64,000 nucleotides of DNA from GCA-2709075 sp964492555 (GCA_964492555.1 CAZBKQ010000009.1:1-64000), one strand, 5' to 3'; shown: positions 53,635 to 62,861, numbered from the stretch's first letter. Numbers and translations are program-made. Notes: generated from the sequence alone by a model not told the origin.

Positions 53635-54011
53635 GCCAGCGCCCCCCGGACAATCGCCATGGCGCCCAGCATGGCACCCACCGACAAAAGCACGGAGGCG
53701 ACGATGTATCCCCCCGCAATCGCCCACGCACCGCGTTCAATCATCAGCACCACATCGACTGAAAAAGCCGAAAATGTCGTGAGCGCGCCCAGCATCCCCA
53801 CAGTCAGAAAGGCCCGCATCGCGGCGGACGGCGACCAGGCGAGCGCAAAACTCTCCACCAGCGCGCCCATAATCGCGCAGCCGATAATATTCACCGCCAG
53901 AATACCCCAGGGAAAATCGCCCGGCATGGTTTGCTGGACAAACTGGGCTGTCAGGTGCCGCAGCACCGCGCCCGTCGCGCCACCCAACGCTATCGCAAGA
54001 ACAATCTTCAT
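53631..54011 (-). CDS. crcB: Fluoride exporter CrcB/Fluc
   Basis: The 126-residue protein has four membrane helices and the family motifs G-G-A-T-G-A-V-L-R near residue 10 and G-A-L-T-T-F-S-A-F near 78. CrcB proteins form dual-topology fluoride channels that protect the cell from fluoride. I used the ATG at 54011, which overlaps the rarA stop as ATGA. A longer frame to 54056 is less likely. It is coupled to both neighbours. Confidence 0.93.
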   Translation of the reverse strand: MKIVLAIALGGATGAVLRHLTAQFVQQTMPGDFPWGILAVNIIGCAIMGALVESFALAWSPSAAMRAFLTVGMLGALTTFSAFSVDVVLMIERGAWAIAGGYIVASVLLSVGAMLGAMAIVRGALA

Positions 54012-55154
54012 GCGCCACTCTCTCCGGCCGACCTTTCGCGCCGCAATTTTTCCCAATAACTCAGCCGCTTACGAATTTCCCGTTCGAAGCCACGTTCCAC
54101 CGGTTTGTACAGGGTTTCGCGCGGCATATCGTCGGGAAAATAATTCTGCCCGGAAAACCCGTCGTCATTGTCATGATCGTATTCGTAACCGGCGCCATAA
54201 CCCAAATCCTTCATTAGCCCCGTCGGCGCATTCAGGATATGTGCGGGCGGGCTCAATGACCCGGTGGATTTTGCAATACGCGACGCGGCACCAAAGGCAC
54301 GATAGACCGCGTTCGATTTCGGCGCGGTAGCGAGATAAAGCGCGGCCTGTGCAATGGCCAGCTCGCCCTCCGGCGTGCCCAGCCGTTCATAACTCTGCCA
54401 GGCGGCAATTGTCAGCGGCAAGGCCTGCGGGTCAGCCAGCCCGACATCCTCAGAGGCAAAGCGCACCAGCCGCCGTGCGATAAAATGCGGATCCTCTCCG
54501 CCCGCCAGCATACGCGCCAGCCAGTACAGCGCCGCATCGGCATCGGACCCCCGCAGCGACTTNNNNNNNNNNNNNNNNNNNNNNNNNNNNNNNNNNNNNN
54601 NNNNNNNNNNNNNNNNNNNNNNNNNNNNNNNNNNNNNNNNNNNNNNNNNNNNNNNNNNNNNNAAGCACAAGAACCTGACAGCGGGAAAGCAATGGCGGGT
54701 TGAGTTCGAAGGACGGGTTTTCCGTCGTTGCTCCGATCAGCAAAATCGTGCCGTCTTCGACAACCGGCAGAAAGCTATCCTGTTGGGCACGGTTAAACCG
54801 GTGAATCTCATCGATAAACAGCAAGGTACCCCGACCCACGGCGCGATGCTCGCGAGCTTCCTCGAAGACCTTTCTCAATTCTGAAACGCCGGAAAAAATT
54901 GCCGAGATGAGCGCAAAACGCAGATCGGTGTTTTCCGCCAGCAGCCGCGCGATGGTGGTTTTTCCGGTACCGGGAGGCCCCCATAGGATCATTGAGGATA
55001 GTTTGCCCGATGCCACCATCCGACCAAGCGGCTTGTCGGGGGCCAGCAAGTGCGCCTGCCCCACGACCTGATCAAGCGCCGCCGGCCTCAGCCGTTCGGC
55101 AAGCGGCTTGGACGCGGCGTCTTCGAACAGACCGGGATCGTCATCGGCGGGCAT
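54008..55154 (-). CDS. rarA: Replication-associated recombination protein A (gap inside)
   Basis: Both ends of the gene are visible on either side of the 100 N run. The N-terminal part has L-R-P-A-A-L-D-Q-V-V-G-Q, Walker A G-P-P-G-T-G-K-T-T near residue 46, and F-I-D-E-I-H-R-F-N-R with P-L-L-S-R-C at the edge of the gap. The C-terminal part starts K-S-L-R-G-S-D-A-D-A-A-L-Y-W and shows L-A-T-A-P-K-S-N-A-V-Y and M-K-D-L-G-Y-G. The two parts do not share a frame across the 100 N, which fits an unknown gap length rather than a real frameshift. Confidence 0.88.
54563..54662. other. Assembly gap (100 N)
   Basis: Exactly 100 N bases interrupt rarA. This is the standard placeholder for a gap of unknown size. 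The bordering protein ends suggest that about 90-100 residues, near 300 nt, are missing. Confidence 0.97.
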
Positions 55155-55157
55155 GAA

Positions 55158-56570
55158 TTATTCCACGATGACGGAGAGTATCTTTCCGTCTCGCTTTATC
55201 GAAATCGCCCAACGCTGGCGCGGTTTGCCCAGCAATTTCTTCGCCGCCGCCACCCGAGTGACCTTATTGCCATTGACCTCCACCAGATAATCGCCCGGCC
55301 GCAAACCCAGCCGGTTCGCCGCGCTGCGCCGCGCCACCTTCAGGACGATGACGCCGCGCTTCAGCGGATCAATTGACAATTCCTCAGCCAAGGCGGGCGA
55401 CATATTGGCGATCAGCGCGCCCGCCAGCGGATGTTTTCCCTTGAGACGGGTGAGATTCTTACGCGGTTTTTCCGGCGCCTTTTCAAGCGGAAAACGTAAC
55501 TCACGGGTCCTGCCATCGCGCCAGATACGAAGCGCGGCCCGGTCGCCGACCCGCAGGGTTGCTATTCGAAAACGCAGCGCCGCCGGGGTTTCAACTTCCT
55601 GTTCGTTAATGGCAGTGACGATGTCCCCCACCCGGACACCCGCCCTGTCCGCGGGCCCGCCCGAATAGGTTTCATTAATCAAAACCCCGACCGGCCGTCT
55701 GAGCCCCAGATTGGCGGCAAGGCGGGATGTAACCTGTTGACCGGCCGCGCCGAGCCAGGGCGATACGATCCCCGAACCACCCAACGCGCTCTCGATTATC
55801 CGGGCCACCATATTGGCCGGTACCGCAAACCCGACGCCCTGAGAACCACCGCTCTTGCTGTATATCGCCGTATTGATCCCGGCCAGCCGCCCGTCCATTG
55901 TCAGCAACGCGCCACCACTGTTGCCGGGATTGATGGCGGCATCTGTTTGAATGAAGAAGCTGAAATCCGACACGCCCTCGGCCGCCCGGGCAACCGCCGA
56001 GACGATACCGCTTGTCACCGTCTGACCGACACCGAACGGATTGCCGATCGCGAGAACCAGATCGCCCACCTCCAATTCGTCGGAATTCCGCAATTTCAAA
56101 GCGGGTAGGCGTTCCCCCTTGGTATCGACACGAAGAACCGCCAGATCGGTCCGTTCATCGGCGAGCACCACCTTGGCGGATAGCTCGCGCCTGTCCGACA
56201 GGACCACGATTATCTTATCGGCGCCCTTGATGACATGATTGTTGGTGACGATGATGCCATTGCGGCGGACGATTACACCCGATCCCAGGGAATTCTGGAC
56301 CCGGTCGCGCGGCGCGCCGAAATTGAACAGATTATCGCCGAAAAACTGGCGAAAGAACGGATCGTTAAAAAACGGCGACTGGCGTGTCTTCACAACGCGC
56401 TTCGTATAGATATTGACCACCGCCGGCGACGCTTTCTTCACCAGAGGCGCGAATGACAGAGAAATTTCGGCGCTCGATGACGGCAAGGTCCTCTTTTGGG
56501 CATCGGCGGGGGCGCCGGCGGCCGTCAGCAAAAAGATCAGAGGGAAAATAGAGAGAAGAAATTTGCGCAT
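55158..56570 (-). CDS. Do-family serine protease (DegP/DegQ-like)
   Basis: The 470-residue product has a signal peptide (F-L-L-S-I-F-P-L-I-F-L-L-T-A-A). The trypsin-like protease domain shows the triad: H in T-N-N-H-V-I, D in R-T-D-L-A-V-L, S in P-G-N-S-G-G-A-L. Two PDZ domains follow (with S-P-W-L-G-A and L-G-L-R-P-G-D). It degrades or refolds envelope proteins. Start 56570 is chosen because it places the hydrophobic signal correctly. An ATG five codons upstream (56585) is also possible. It lies 3 nt upstream of rarA. Confidence 0.92.
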   Translation of the reverse strand: MRKFLLSIFPLIFLLTAAGAPADAQKRTLPSSSAEISLSFAPLVKKASPAVVNIYTKRVVKTRQSPFFNDPFFRQFFGDNLFNFGAPRDRVQNSLGSGVIVRRNGIIVTNNHVIKGADKIIVVLSDRRELSAKVVLADERTDLAVLRVDTKGERLPALKLRNSDELEVGDLVLAIGNPFGVGQTVTSGIVSAVARAAEGVSDFSFFIQTDAAINPGNSGGALLTMDGRLAGINTAIYSKSGGSQGVGFAVPANMVARIIESALGGSGIVSPWLGAAGQQVTSRLAANLGLRRPVGVLINETYSGGPADRAGVRVGDIVTAINEQEVETPAALRFRIATLRVGDRAALRIWRDGRTRELRFPLEKAPEKPRKNLTRLKGKHPLAGALIANMSPALAEELSIDPLKRGVIVLKVARRSAANRLGLRPGDYLVEVNGNKVTRVAAAKKLLGKPRQRWAISIKRDGKILSVIVE

Positions 56571-56620
56571 ATCGGTGTCCGGCATAACGGATTGGCAGCC
56601 GTTTATGTAAGCATAACACC

Positions 56621-56655
56621 AAAAATAAACAGGGGCAGCCGAACGGCCGCCCCTG
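56621..56655 (-). terminator. Rho-independent terminator after rplQ
   Basis: On the minus strand CAGGGGC pairs with GCCCCTG around an inner GCCG/CGGC stem with one G-U pair and a 2-nt TT loop. The stem is followed by TTTATTTTT. It lies 24 nt after the rplQ stop and ends the ribosomal block. Confidence 0.92.
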
Positions 56656-56678
56656 ATCGGAAATCCAGTGGGAGAGAG

Positions 56679-57113
56679 TTACGCTGCGGCGTTTTCCGCT
56701 TCATCCATGTCGTCATAGAAGACGGGGCCGGAATCCTGTCCCTTGGCGTCCTCATCACGATCGACCAGCTCAATAAAGGCCATCGGCGCATCGTCGCCGT
56801 GACGGAAACCCGCCTTGATAACACGGGTATACCCGCCCGCGCGATCGGCATAGCGCTCCGCTAGCACATCAAACAGCTTCGCCGTAATGACAGCGTCGTT
56901 ATTCAGCTTGGACAGGGCCTGACGGCGCGCATGCAGCGAACCCTTCTTGCCGAGCGTGACAAGTTGATCGACGATGGGGCTCAACTCTTTCGCTTTCGGC
57001 AGAGTCGTCTTGATCTGCTCATGCTTGATCAGCGCCACCGCCATATTGCGAAACATCGCCTTACGGTGCGAACTGGTCCGGTTGAGTTTGCGTCCACTCT
57101 TACGGTGTCTCAT
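56679..57113 (-). CDS. rplQ: 50S ribosomal protein L17
   Basis: The 144-residue protein has the L17 N-terminus (M-R-H-R-K-S-G-R-K-L-N-R, then H-R-K-A-M-F-R-N-M), with P-K-A-K-E-L near residue 40 and R-R-Q-A-L-S-K near 63. The final about 30 residues are acidic and alanine-rich. It sits at the polypeptide exit. It is last in the alpha operon and followed by a strong terminator. Confidence 0.97.
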   Translation of the reverse strand: MRHRKSGRKLNRTSSHRKAMFRNMAVALIKHEQIKTTLPKAKELSPIVDQLVTLGKKGSLHARRQALSKLNNDAVITAKLFDVLAERYADRAGGYTRVIKAGFRHGDDAPMAFIELVDRDEDAKGQDSGPVFYDDMDEAENAAA

Positions 57114-57167
57114 GACACTTGCTCCTGAATTACCGCGCCGGAACCGTTCCGACGTACGGCGGCTTTC

Positions 57168-58184
57168 CTAAAACGGTTCTTCCAGCTTTTTCGCCATATC
57201 TTCGATATTTTCCGGCGGCCAGTCGACGATTTCCATTCCGAGATGCAGCCCCATATTGGTCAACACCTCCTTGATTTCGTTCAGCGATTTGCGGCCGAAA
57301 TTCGGCGTACGCAGCATTTCCTGTTCGGACTTCTGCACCAGATCGCCGATATAGATGATATTGTCGTTCTTCAGGCAATTCGCGGAACGAACGGACAATT
57401 CCAGTTCGTCGACCTTGCGCAGCAGGTTCTTGTTGAATTCCGGCTCCGCTTCTTCCGTGGTTTCCGCCGCGACGGTCGGTTCCTCGAAATTGATGAAGGT
57501 CTGGAGCTGGTCCTGCAGGATACGCGCGGAAAGCGCCACCGCATCTTCCGGCGTGATGGTGCCGTCGGTTTCAACATCGAGGATCAGCTTGTCATAGTCG
57601 GTAACCTGCCCAACGCGGGTATTATCCGACTTGAAAGCCACCCGGCGGACCGGGCTATAGATTGCGTCAATCGGAATAAGACCGATCGGCGAGTCCTCCG
57701 CCCGCATCGCGGCGGCGGGAACATACCCCTTACCCGTCGACACGGTCATTTCCATATTGATCTTGGTGCCGTCATCAAGCGTGCAAATCACCAGATCCGG
57801 ATCGACGATTTCGACATCATGACCCGCATCGATCATGCCGGCCGTAACCTCGCACGGGCCATTGGCGGTGAGGCTGATCCGGCGGGCTTCCGTACCGGAA
57901 TAGCGCAGCGCCAACGCCTTCAAATTAAGGACGATATCGGTCACGTCCTCGCGCACGCCCGGAATGGACGAGAATTCATGCAGTACGCCGTCAATCTGTA
58001 CGGCGGTTACCGCGGCGCCCTGCAGAGAGGACAGCAGCACGCGGCGGAGCGCGTTGCCCAACGTATTCGCGAAACCACGCTCCAGCGGCTCCACAACAAT
58101 GGACGCGGAGCGGTTTTCATCCATGCCCGGTGTAACTTCGAGCTTGTTCGGCTTGATCAATTCCTGCCAGTTCTTCTGAATCAC
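57168..58184 (-). CDS. rpoA: DNA-directed RNA polymerase subunit alpha
   Basis: The 338-residue protein has the alpha N-terminal dimerisation domain (F-A-N-T-L-G-N-A-L-R-R-V-L-L-S-S, residues 34-49) and the C-terminal helical domain with L-S-V-R-S-A-N-C-L-K and P-N-F-G-R-K-S-L-N-E-I-K. The normal length and the linker of acidic residues near 240 are present. It is between rpsK and rplQ as usual. Confidence 0.98.
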   Translation of the reverse strand: MIQKNWQELIKPNKLEVTPGMDENRSASIVVEPLERGFANTLGNALRRVLLSSLQGAAVTAVQIDGVLHEFSSIPGVREDVTDIVLNLKALALRYSGTEARRISLTANGPCEVTAGMIDAGHDVEIVDPDLVICTLDDGTKINMEMTVSTGKGYVPAAAMRAEDSPIGLIPIDAIYSPVRRVAFKSDNTRVGQVTDYDKLILDVETDGTITPEDAVALSARILQDQLQTFINFEEPTVAAETTEEAEPEFNKNLLRKVDELELSVRSANCLKNDNIIYIGDLVQKSEQEMLRTPNFGRKSLNEIKEVLTNMGLHLGMEIVDWPPENIEDMAKKLEEPF

Positions 58185-58267
58185 GGGTATGACCTCTTTA
58201 TTCGCCAGCCGGATAAACGGCTGTCATTTCATCAATTCCGGCGGCAATGCCCGCCGGCGCATAATTT

Positions 58268-58663
58268 CTAGACCCTGCGGCGCTTGCGCGGGCGGCAGCC
58301 ATTATGAGGGATCGGCGTCACATCCTTGATCGAGGTGATCGAGAACCCGACCGCACCGAGCGCGCGCAACGCGGATTCACGTCCTGAACCAGGGCCTTTC
58401 ACCAGCACATCAAGCGTCTTCATACCGTGCTCCATCGCCTTGCGCCCGGCATCTTCAGCCGCGATCTGTGCGGCATACGGGGTCGATTTGCGCGAACCCT
58501 TGAAGCCGGCCTGTCCTGCGGACGACCAGGCGATCGTATTCCCCTGGGCATCGGCGATGGTGATCATGGTGTTGTTGAATGTCGCATTCACGTGGGCGAC
58601 GCCGGCGGTAATGTTTTTACGCTCACGGCGCCTGACACGGGAAGCGGTCGCTGCTTTTGCCAT
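58268..58663 (-). CDS. rpsK: 30S ribosomal protein S11
   Basis: The 131-residue protein has N-I-T-A-G-V-A-H-V-N-A-T-F-N-N-T, followed by G-N-T-I-A-W-S-S-A-G and F-K-G-S-R-K-S-T-P, and ends with H-N-G-C-R-P-R-K-R-R. It forms part of the 30S platform. It is 23 nt after rpsM. Confidence 0.98.
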   Translation of the reverse strand: MAKAATASRVRRRERKNITAGVAHVNATFNNTMITIADAQGNTIAWSSAGQAGFKGSRKSTPYAAQIAAEDAGRKAMEHGMKTLDVLVKGPGSGRESALRALGAVGFSITSIKDVTPIPHNGCRPRKRRRV

Positions 58664-58686
58664 AATATTCTTTCCTTACCGCCTGA

Positions 58687-59049
58687 TTACTTCTTGCCGG
58701 TGATCGGACGCGCCCGGCCCTTGCGGGTGCGCGCGTTGGTATGGGTGCGTTGTCCGCGAACCGGCATGCCGCGGCGGTGCCGCAAACCGCGATAGCAGCC
58801 AAGGTCCATCAACCGCTTGATGTTCATCGCCACATCACGGCGCAGTTCGCCCTCGATCCGGTAATCGGCGTCGATCAGATCACGGATACGCCCAAGTTCG
58901 TCATCACTCAACGTGTCGATGCGAACAGTCATATCGACCCCGGTCGTTTCGCAGATCTTCTTCGCCGTGGTCTGTCCGATACCGTGGATATATGTCAGCG
59001 CAATCCAAGTCGGCTTATTCGGAAGGTTGACACCCGCTATACGCGCCAT
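58687..59049 (-). CDS. rpsM: 30S ribosomal protein S13
   Basis: The 120-residue protein has A-R-I-A-G-V-N-L-P near the start, Y-I-H-G-I-G, R-D-V-A-M-N-I-K-R-L, and G-L-R-H-R-R-G-M-P-V-R-G-Q-R-T-H-T-N-A-R. It lies in the head of the 30S subunit and contacts tRNA. A gap of about 100 nt separates it from adk and may hold a promoter or leader. Confidence 0.98.
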   Translation of the reverse strand: MARIAGVNLPNKPTWIALTYIHGIGQTTAKKICETTGVDMTVRIDTLSDDELGRIRDLIDADYRIEGELRRDVAMNIKRLMDLGCYRGLRHRRGMPVRGQRTHTNARTRKGRARPITGKK

Positions 59050-59145
59050 GCCGAGTACTCCTCGTTTAGACGATAAACGTCCTGTTTTTCAGTTGGATTT
59101 TTCCGGGCCCAAAGGCCGGCGATTATAGAAATTTTCATGCTCAAG

Positions 59146-59802
59146 TCAACCTACGCCGTCGGAAATAACGTTTTCCAGTTCGCGGGTGACCGCATCGATA
59201 GACGCCATCGCATCGATTGTCCTGAGCAAGCCCTTATCGCGGTAATACGGCAACAGCGGGGCGGTCTGCTTGTCATACGCCTCAAGCCGATTTCTTACCG
59301 TTTCCGCATTATCGTCCGAGCGCCGGTCGAATTCGGTGCCACCGCATTGGTCGCAAACCCCGTCCGTTTTCGGCTTTTTGAATTCATCATGATATCCCGC
59401 GCCGCAGGAACGGCAGCTATACCGGCCCGATATGCGACGAACCATCTCATCGGCATCCACCGCCATTTCGATCACGTGATCCAGAGCCATTCCCTTTTCG
59501 GCCAGCATGTCATCAAGCGCTTCCGCTTGCGCCAAAGTCCGCGGGCACCCATCAAGCACAAAACCATTGTCGCAATCGCTCTTCCCGATCCGTTCCGCAA
59601 TCATCCGGATGACGATGTCATCAGGAACAAGCGAGCCCGAATCCATCAAGGACTGTACTTGCTTGCCAAGATCGCTGCCTTCCGCGATTGCCGAGCGCAA
59701 CATTTCACCTGTCGAAAGCTGTACCATCCCGCATCGCTGCTCCAGCACTTCCGACTGCGTTCCTTTGCCCGCACCGGGAGGACCGAGAAGAACAAGCCTC
59801 AT
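59146..59802 (-). CDS. adk: Adenylate kinase with zinc-binding lid
   Basis: The 218-residue protein begins L-V-L-L-G-P-P-G-A-G-K-G-T-Q. It has a long LID domain holding four cysteines (C-R-S-C and later C-D-Q-C), so the lid probably binds zinc. G-F-V-L-D-G-C-P-R-T (residues 78-87) has cysteine where most have phenylalanine or tyrosine. It balances adenine nucleotides. It overlaps secY by 4 nt, as in many operons of this type. Confidence 0.97.
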   Translation of the reverse strand: MRLVLLGPPGAGKGTQSEVLEQRCGMVQLSTGEMLRSAIAEGSDLGKQVQSLMDSGSLVPDDIVIRMIAERIGKSDCDNGFVLDGCPRTLAQAEALDDMLAEKGMALDHVIEMAVDADEMVRRISGRYSCRSCGAGYHDEFKKPKTDGVCDQCGGTEFDRRSDDNAETVRNRLEAYDKQTAPLLPYYRDKGLLRTIDAMASIDAVTRELENVISDGVG

Positions 59803-61142
59803 CCCCGCCGTCCCCTGATCCTTGTTTTTTTGATCAGGCCTTCATACTGGTGGGCCAGCAAATGGGACTGAACCTGCGCCACCGTGTCCATCGTCACCAT
59901 GACGACAATCAGCAGACTTGTGCCGCCGAAATAAAACGGCACCGAATATTTCGAAATCAGAATTTCCGGCAGGATACTGATCGCGACCAGATAAACCGCG
60001 CCGAGAACGGTAATCCGCGACAACACGTAGTCGAGATGCTTGGCCGTATTCGCACCCGGGCGAATCCCCGGAATAAAACCACCGTTCTGTTTCAGATTGT
60101 CGGCGGTTTCCGTCGGGTTGAAGACGACCGAGGTATAGAAGAACGCGAAAAACGCGATCAGAAGGGAATAGGTGATCAGATAAAACGGCTGACCGCGGCC
60201 AAGATAGGCAACGGCGGTGTTCAGCCATTCCGGCCCCTGCCCCGCCGAAAATCCGGCAATGGTGATCGGCAATAACAACAGTGAGCTGGCGAAAATTGGC
60301 GGAATAACGCCGGCGGTGTTGATCTTCAACGGCAAATGCGAACTTTCGCCGCCGAACATACGGTTACCCACCTGTCGCTTGGGGTATTGGACGACAAGCC
60401 GTCTCTGCGCGCGCTCCACATAAACGATCAGGGCGATGACGCCAACGGCCATGGCAATCAGGAAAATGATAAAGGCGGCCGAGAGCGAACCGGTGCGGCC
60501 AAGTTCCAGCGTCCCGACCAATGCGGAAGGCAGGTTCGCGACGATACCCGCGAAGATAATCAGAGAGATGCCGTTCCCGACGCCACGCGACGTAATCTGT
60601 TCACCGAGCCACATCAGGAACATTGTGCCGCCGACAAGGGTAACCACTGTGGTAAAGCGGAAAAACAACCCCGGATCGATGACTGCGGATCCCTGCGACC
60701 CCGTCGTTCCCTCAAGCCCGACGGAAATGCCGTATCCTTGCAGTGCCGCCAGGAAAACCGTGCCGTAACGGGTATATTGCGTGATTTTCCGCTGACCGGC
60801 CGCGCCTTCTTTCTTGAGCTGGGCAAAATACGGGGACACGGCGGTCATCAACTGCATGATAATCGCCGAGGAAATATAGGGCATGATGCCGAGCGCAAAG
60901 ATCGTCATGCGGCTGAACGCGCCACCCGCAAACATGTCGAAAACGGCCAGAAGACCGCCCGCCTGGCTCTGGAAAATATCGGACAAAATCGCCGGGTCGA
61001 TCCCCGGCAAGGGGATATAGGTACCCAGCCGGTAAACGATCAACGCCCCGAGCGTAAACCACAGCCGCTTTTTGAGTTCGGTTGCCTTACCGATCTGGCC
61101 GAAATTGATATGCGCTGCGAGTTGTTCGGCGGCTGAAGCCAT
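59799..61142 (-). CDS. secY: Protein translocase subunit SecY
   Basis: The 447-residue protein has ten membrane segments and the usual features: P-L-P-G-I-D near residue 47, G-G-A-F-S-R-M-T-I-F-A-L-G-I-M-P-Y-I-S-S, G-N-G-I-S-L-I-I-F-A near 190, and R-R-L-V-V-Q-Y-P-K-R-Q. It is the pore of the Sec channel in the inner membrane. It lies between rplO and adk. Confidence 0.98.
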   Translation of the reverse strand: MASAAEQLAAHINFGQIGKATELKKRLWFTLGALIVYRLGTYIPLPGIDPAILSDIFQSQAGGLLAVFDMFAGGAFSRMTIFALGIMPYISSAIIMQLMTAVSPYFAQLKKEGAAGQRKITQYTRYGTVFLAALQGYGISVGLEGTTGSQGSAVIDPGLFFRFTTVVTLVGGTMFLMWLGEQITSRGVGNGISLIIFAGIVANLPSALVGTLELGRTGSLSAAFIIFLIAMAVGVIALIVYVERAQRRLVVQYPKRQVGNRMFGGESSHLPLKINTAGVIPPIFASSLLLLPITIAGFSAGQGPEWLNTAVAYLGRGQPFYLITYSLLIAFFAFFYTSVVFNPTETADNLKQNGGFIPGIRPGANTAKHLDYVLSRITVLGAVYLVAISILPEILISKYSVPFYFGGTSLLIVVMVTMDTVAQVQSHLLAHQYEGLIKKTRIRGRRG

Positions 61143-61163
61143 AAGCGGGGTCCTTGTTGGCCG

Positions 61164-61661
61164 TTAATCCGCCGGCGCTTCTTCAGCCGGCTTTGCCTTC
61201 GCCTGAACAGCGATAACAACCGATCCACCCGCCTTTTCGACGGCGGCGACGGCCGCCTTGGATGCGCCGGCAACCTCTACAGTAACCTTGGCATTGAGTT
61301 CGCCCTTCGCAAGGAGGCGGACGCCATCTCGCGGAGTTTTGATCAGACCGGCTTCGCGCATCGCGGCAACATCGACGGTTTTCGACGGGTCGATCTTACC
61401 GGCGTCAATCGCGGCCTGCAGACGGCCCAGATTTACTTCGCGGAAATCCTTACGGAAAATATTGTTGAAACCGCGTTTCGGCAAACGCCGGTAAAGCGGC
61501 ATCTGACCGCCCTCGAAACCGGCCAATGCCACACCGGACCGGGATTTTTGTCCCTTTTGCCCCTTGCCCGCGGTTTTACCCAAACCAGAGGACGGCCCAC
61601 GTCCGACCCGCTTGCGCGCCTTCCGGGAACCCTTGTTTTCCGCAATCTCGTTCAACTTCAT
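61164..61661 (-). CDS. rplO: 50S ribosomal protein L15
   Basis: The 165-residue protein has M-K-L-N-E-I, the glycine-rich R-K-R-V-G-R-G-P-S-S-G-L-G-K-T-A-G-K-G, and F-E-G-G-Q-M-P-L-Y-R-R-L-P-K-R-G-F. The last about 25 residues are alanine- and glutamate-rich. It binds 23S rRNA in the large subunit. Confidence 0.97.
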   Translation of the reverse strand: MKLNEIAENKGSRKARKRVGRGPSSGLGKTAGKGQKGQKSRSGVALAGFEGGQMPLYRRLPKRGFNNIFRKDFREVNLGRLQAAIDAGKIDPSKTVDVAAMREAGLIKTPRDGVRLLAKGELNAKVTVEVAGASKAAVAAVEKAGGSVVIAVQAKAKPAEEAPAD

Positions 61662-61708
61662 GATATATACTCCTGCCCGGTCGCCATTTCAGGCGGCTCG
61701 GACGGCAT

Positions 61709-61897
61709 TCATACGTTTTCTTCGACCTCGACGAGGTGGCTGACCTTGTTGATCATTCCGCGTACCGCGGGCGTGTCTTCAAGTTCCTTTGACCGGTGCA
61801 GCTTATTCAGCCCCAGACCGATAAGGGTCTGCCGCTGATCCGCCTTGCGCCCGATAGGGCTGCGCACCTGGGTTACCCTGATTCTTCCGTCAGCCAT
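61709..61897 (-). CDS. rpmD: 50S ribosomal protein L30
   Basis: The 62-residue protein has R-V-T-Q-V-R-S-P-I-G-R, L-I-G-L-G-L-N-K-L, E-D-T-P-A-V-R-G-M-I-N-K-V-S-H-L-V. Its ATG at 61897 overlaps the end of rpsE by 8 nt. A longer reading frame continues upstream but that part is the rpsE sequence in another frame. Confidence 0.96.
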   Translation of the reverse strand: MADGRIRVTQVRSPIGRKADQRQTLIGLGLNKLHRSKELEDTPAVRGMINKVSHLVEVEENV

Positions 61898-62486
61898 CGA
61901 CCGCTTCCTTCTGCTCTGCCGGTTCGACGTTGCTCGAACGCGCCGGCAGAATTTCCGAAACCTTCTTGCCCCGGCGCGTCGCCACGGCACGCGGCGATTG
62001 CAGCCGCTGCAACGCATCCATCGTCGCCTTGATCATATTGTACGGGTTCTGGGTTCCGTTCGATTTCGCGACGACATCCTGAACACCGAGAGATTCGAAA
62101 ACGGCGCGCATCGGGCCACCCGCGATGATGCCGGTACCCGGAGGCGCCGCGCGGCAGACCACCTTTCCGGCCCCGAAACGGCCCTTTACGTCATGGTGCA
62201 GCGTGCGGCCTTCGCGCAGCGGTATACGCACCATGCGCGACTTGGCCTGTTCCGTTGCCTTGCGGATTGCTTCCGGCACCTCTCGCGCCTTGCCGGAACC
62301 GAATCCGACGCGGCCCTTGGCATCACCCACCACAACCAGTGCGGCAAAACCGAACCGCTTGCCGCCCTTGACCACCTTGGCCACGCGATTGATGTGGACA
62401 AGCTTGTCGACCAGATCGTCGCCATCGCCACGTCCGTCGCGATTGCGGCGATCTCTCTGCTGTCCGCCTTCCGGTCCTCTTGCCAT
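61890..62486 (-). CDS. rpsE: 30S ribosomal protein S5
   Basis: The 198-residue protein has the double-stranded RNA-binding-like S5 domain: V-D-K-L-V-H-I-N-R-V-A-K-V-V-K-G-G-K-R-F-G-F near residue 27 and G-R-V-G-F-G-S-G-K-A-R-E-V-P near 60. The C-terminal half has G-T-G-I-I-A-G-G-P-M-R-A-V. It overlaps rpmD by 8 nt. An acidic tail extends beyond the core. Confidence 0.98.
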   Translation of the reverse strand: MARGPEGGQQRDRRNRDGRGDGDDLVDKLVHINRVAKVVKGGKRFGFAALVVVGDAKGRVGFGSGKAREVPEAIRKATEQAKSRMVRIPLREGRTLHHDVKGRFGAGKVVCRAAPPGTGIIAGGPMRAVFESLGVQDVVAKSNGTQNPYNMIKATMDALQRLQSPRAVATRRGKKVSEILPARSSNVEPAEQKEAVDG

Positions 62487-62498
62487 AAACCCGTCTCC

Positions 62499-62861
62499 CT
62501 AAAACTTCAGACCGGCTTCGCGAGCCGCATCGGCGAGCGCTTTGACGCGCCCGTGAAATAAATAGCTGCCGCGGTCGAAATAGACCTGACCGACGCCCTT
62601 TTCGGCGGCGCGTTCGGCAACCAGCTTACCAACCGCGACGGCCGCATCCGTGCTGGAACCGGACTTCGTCACGCCTTTGACCGCCTCATCAAGCGTAGAT
62701 GCCGCGGCGACGGTCAGCCCCGCTCGGTCATCAATGACCTGGGCATAGATATTTTTATTCGAGCGGAAAACCGAGAGGCGCAACCTGTCGCCTGCGGTCT
62801 TCTTGACCCGCGTCCTCTGGCGCATACGGCGCCGTTCGCGCAATTTGTTCGTTTTAAGCAT
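62499..62861 (-). CDS. rplR: 50S ribosomal protein L18
   Basis: The 120-residue protein has R-L-R-L-S-V-F-R-S-N-K-N-I-Y-A-Q-V-I-D-D near residue 26 and F-D-R-G-S-Y-L-F-H-G-R-V-K-A-L-A near 94. It binds 5S rRNA. The N-terminus is rich in arginine. It lies 12 nt upstream of rpsE. Confidence 0.97.
   Translation of the reverse strand: MLKTNKLRERRRMRQRTRVKKTAGDRLRLSVFRSNKNIYAQVIDDRAGLTVAAASTLDEAVKGVTKSGSSTDAAVAVGKLVAERAAEKGVGQVYFDRGSYLFHGRVKALADAAREAGLKF

Noticed and set aside
54008..55154. Apparent frameshift between the two halves of rarA
   Set aside because: The 100 N run is a placeholder and not a multiple of three, so the frame change cannot be trusted.
61898..62017. N-terminal extension of rpmD by 40 residues
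   Set aside because: The extension lies in rpsE in another frame, and L30 normally has about 60 residues.
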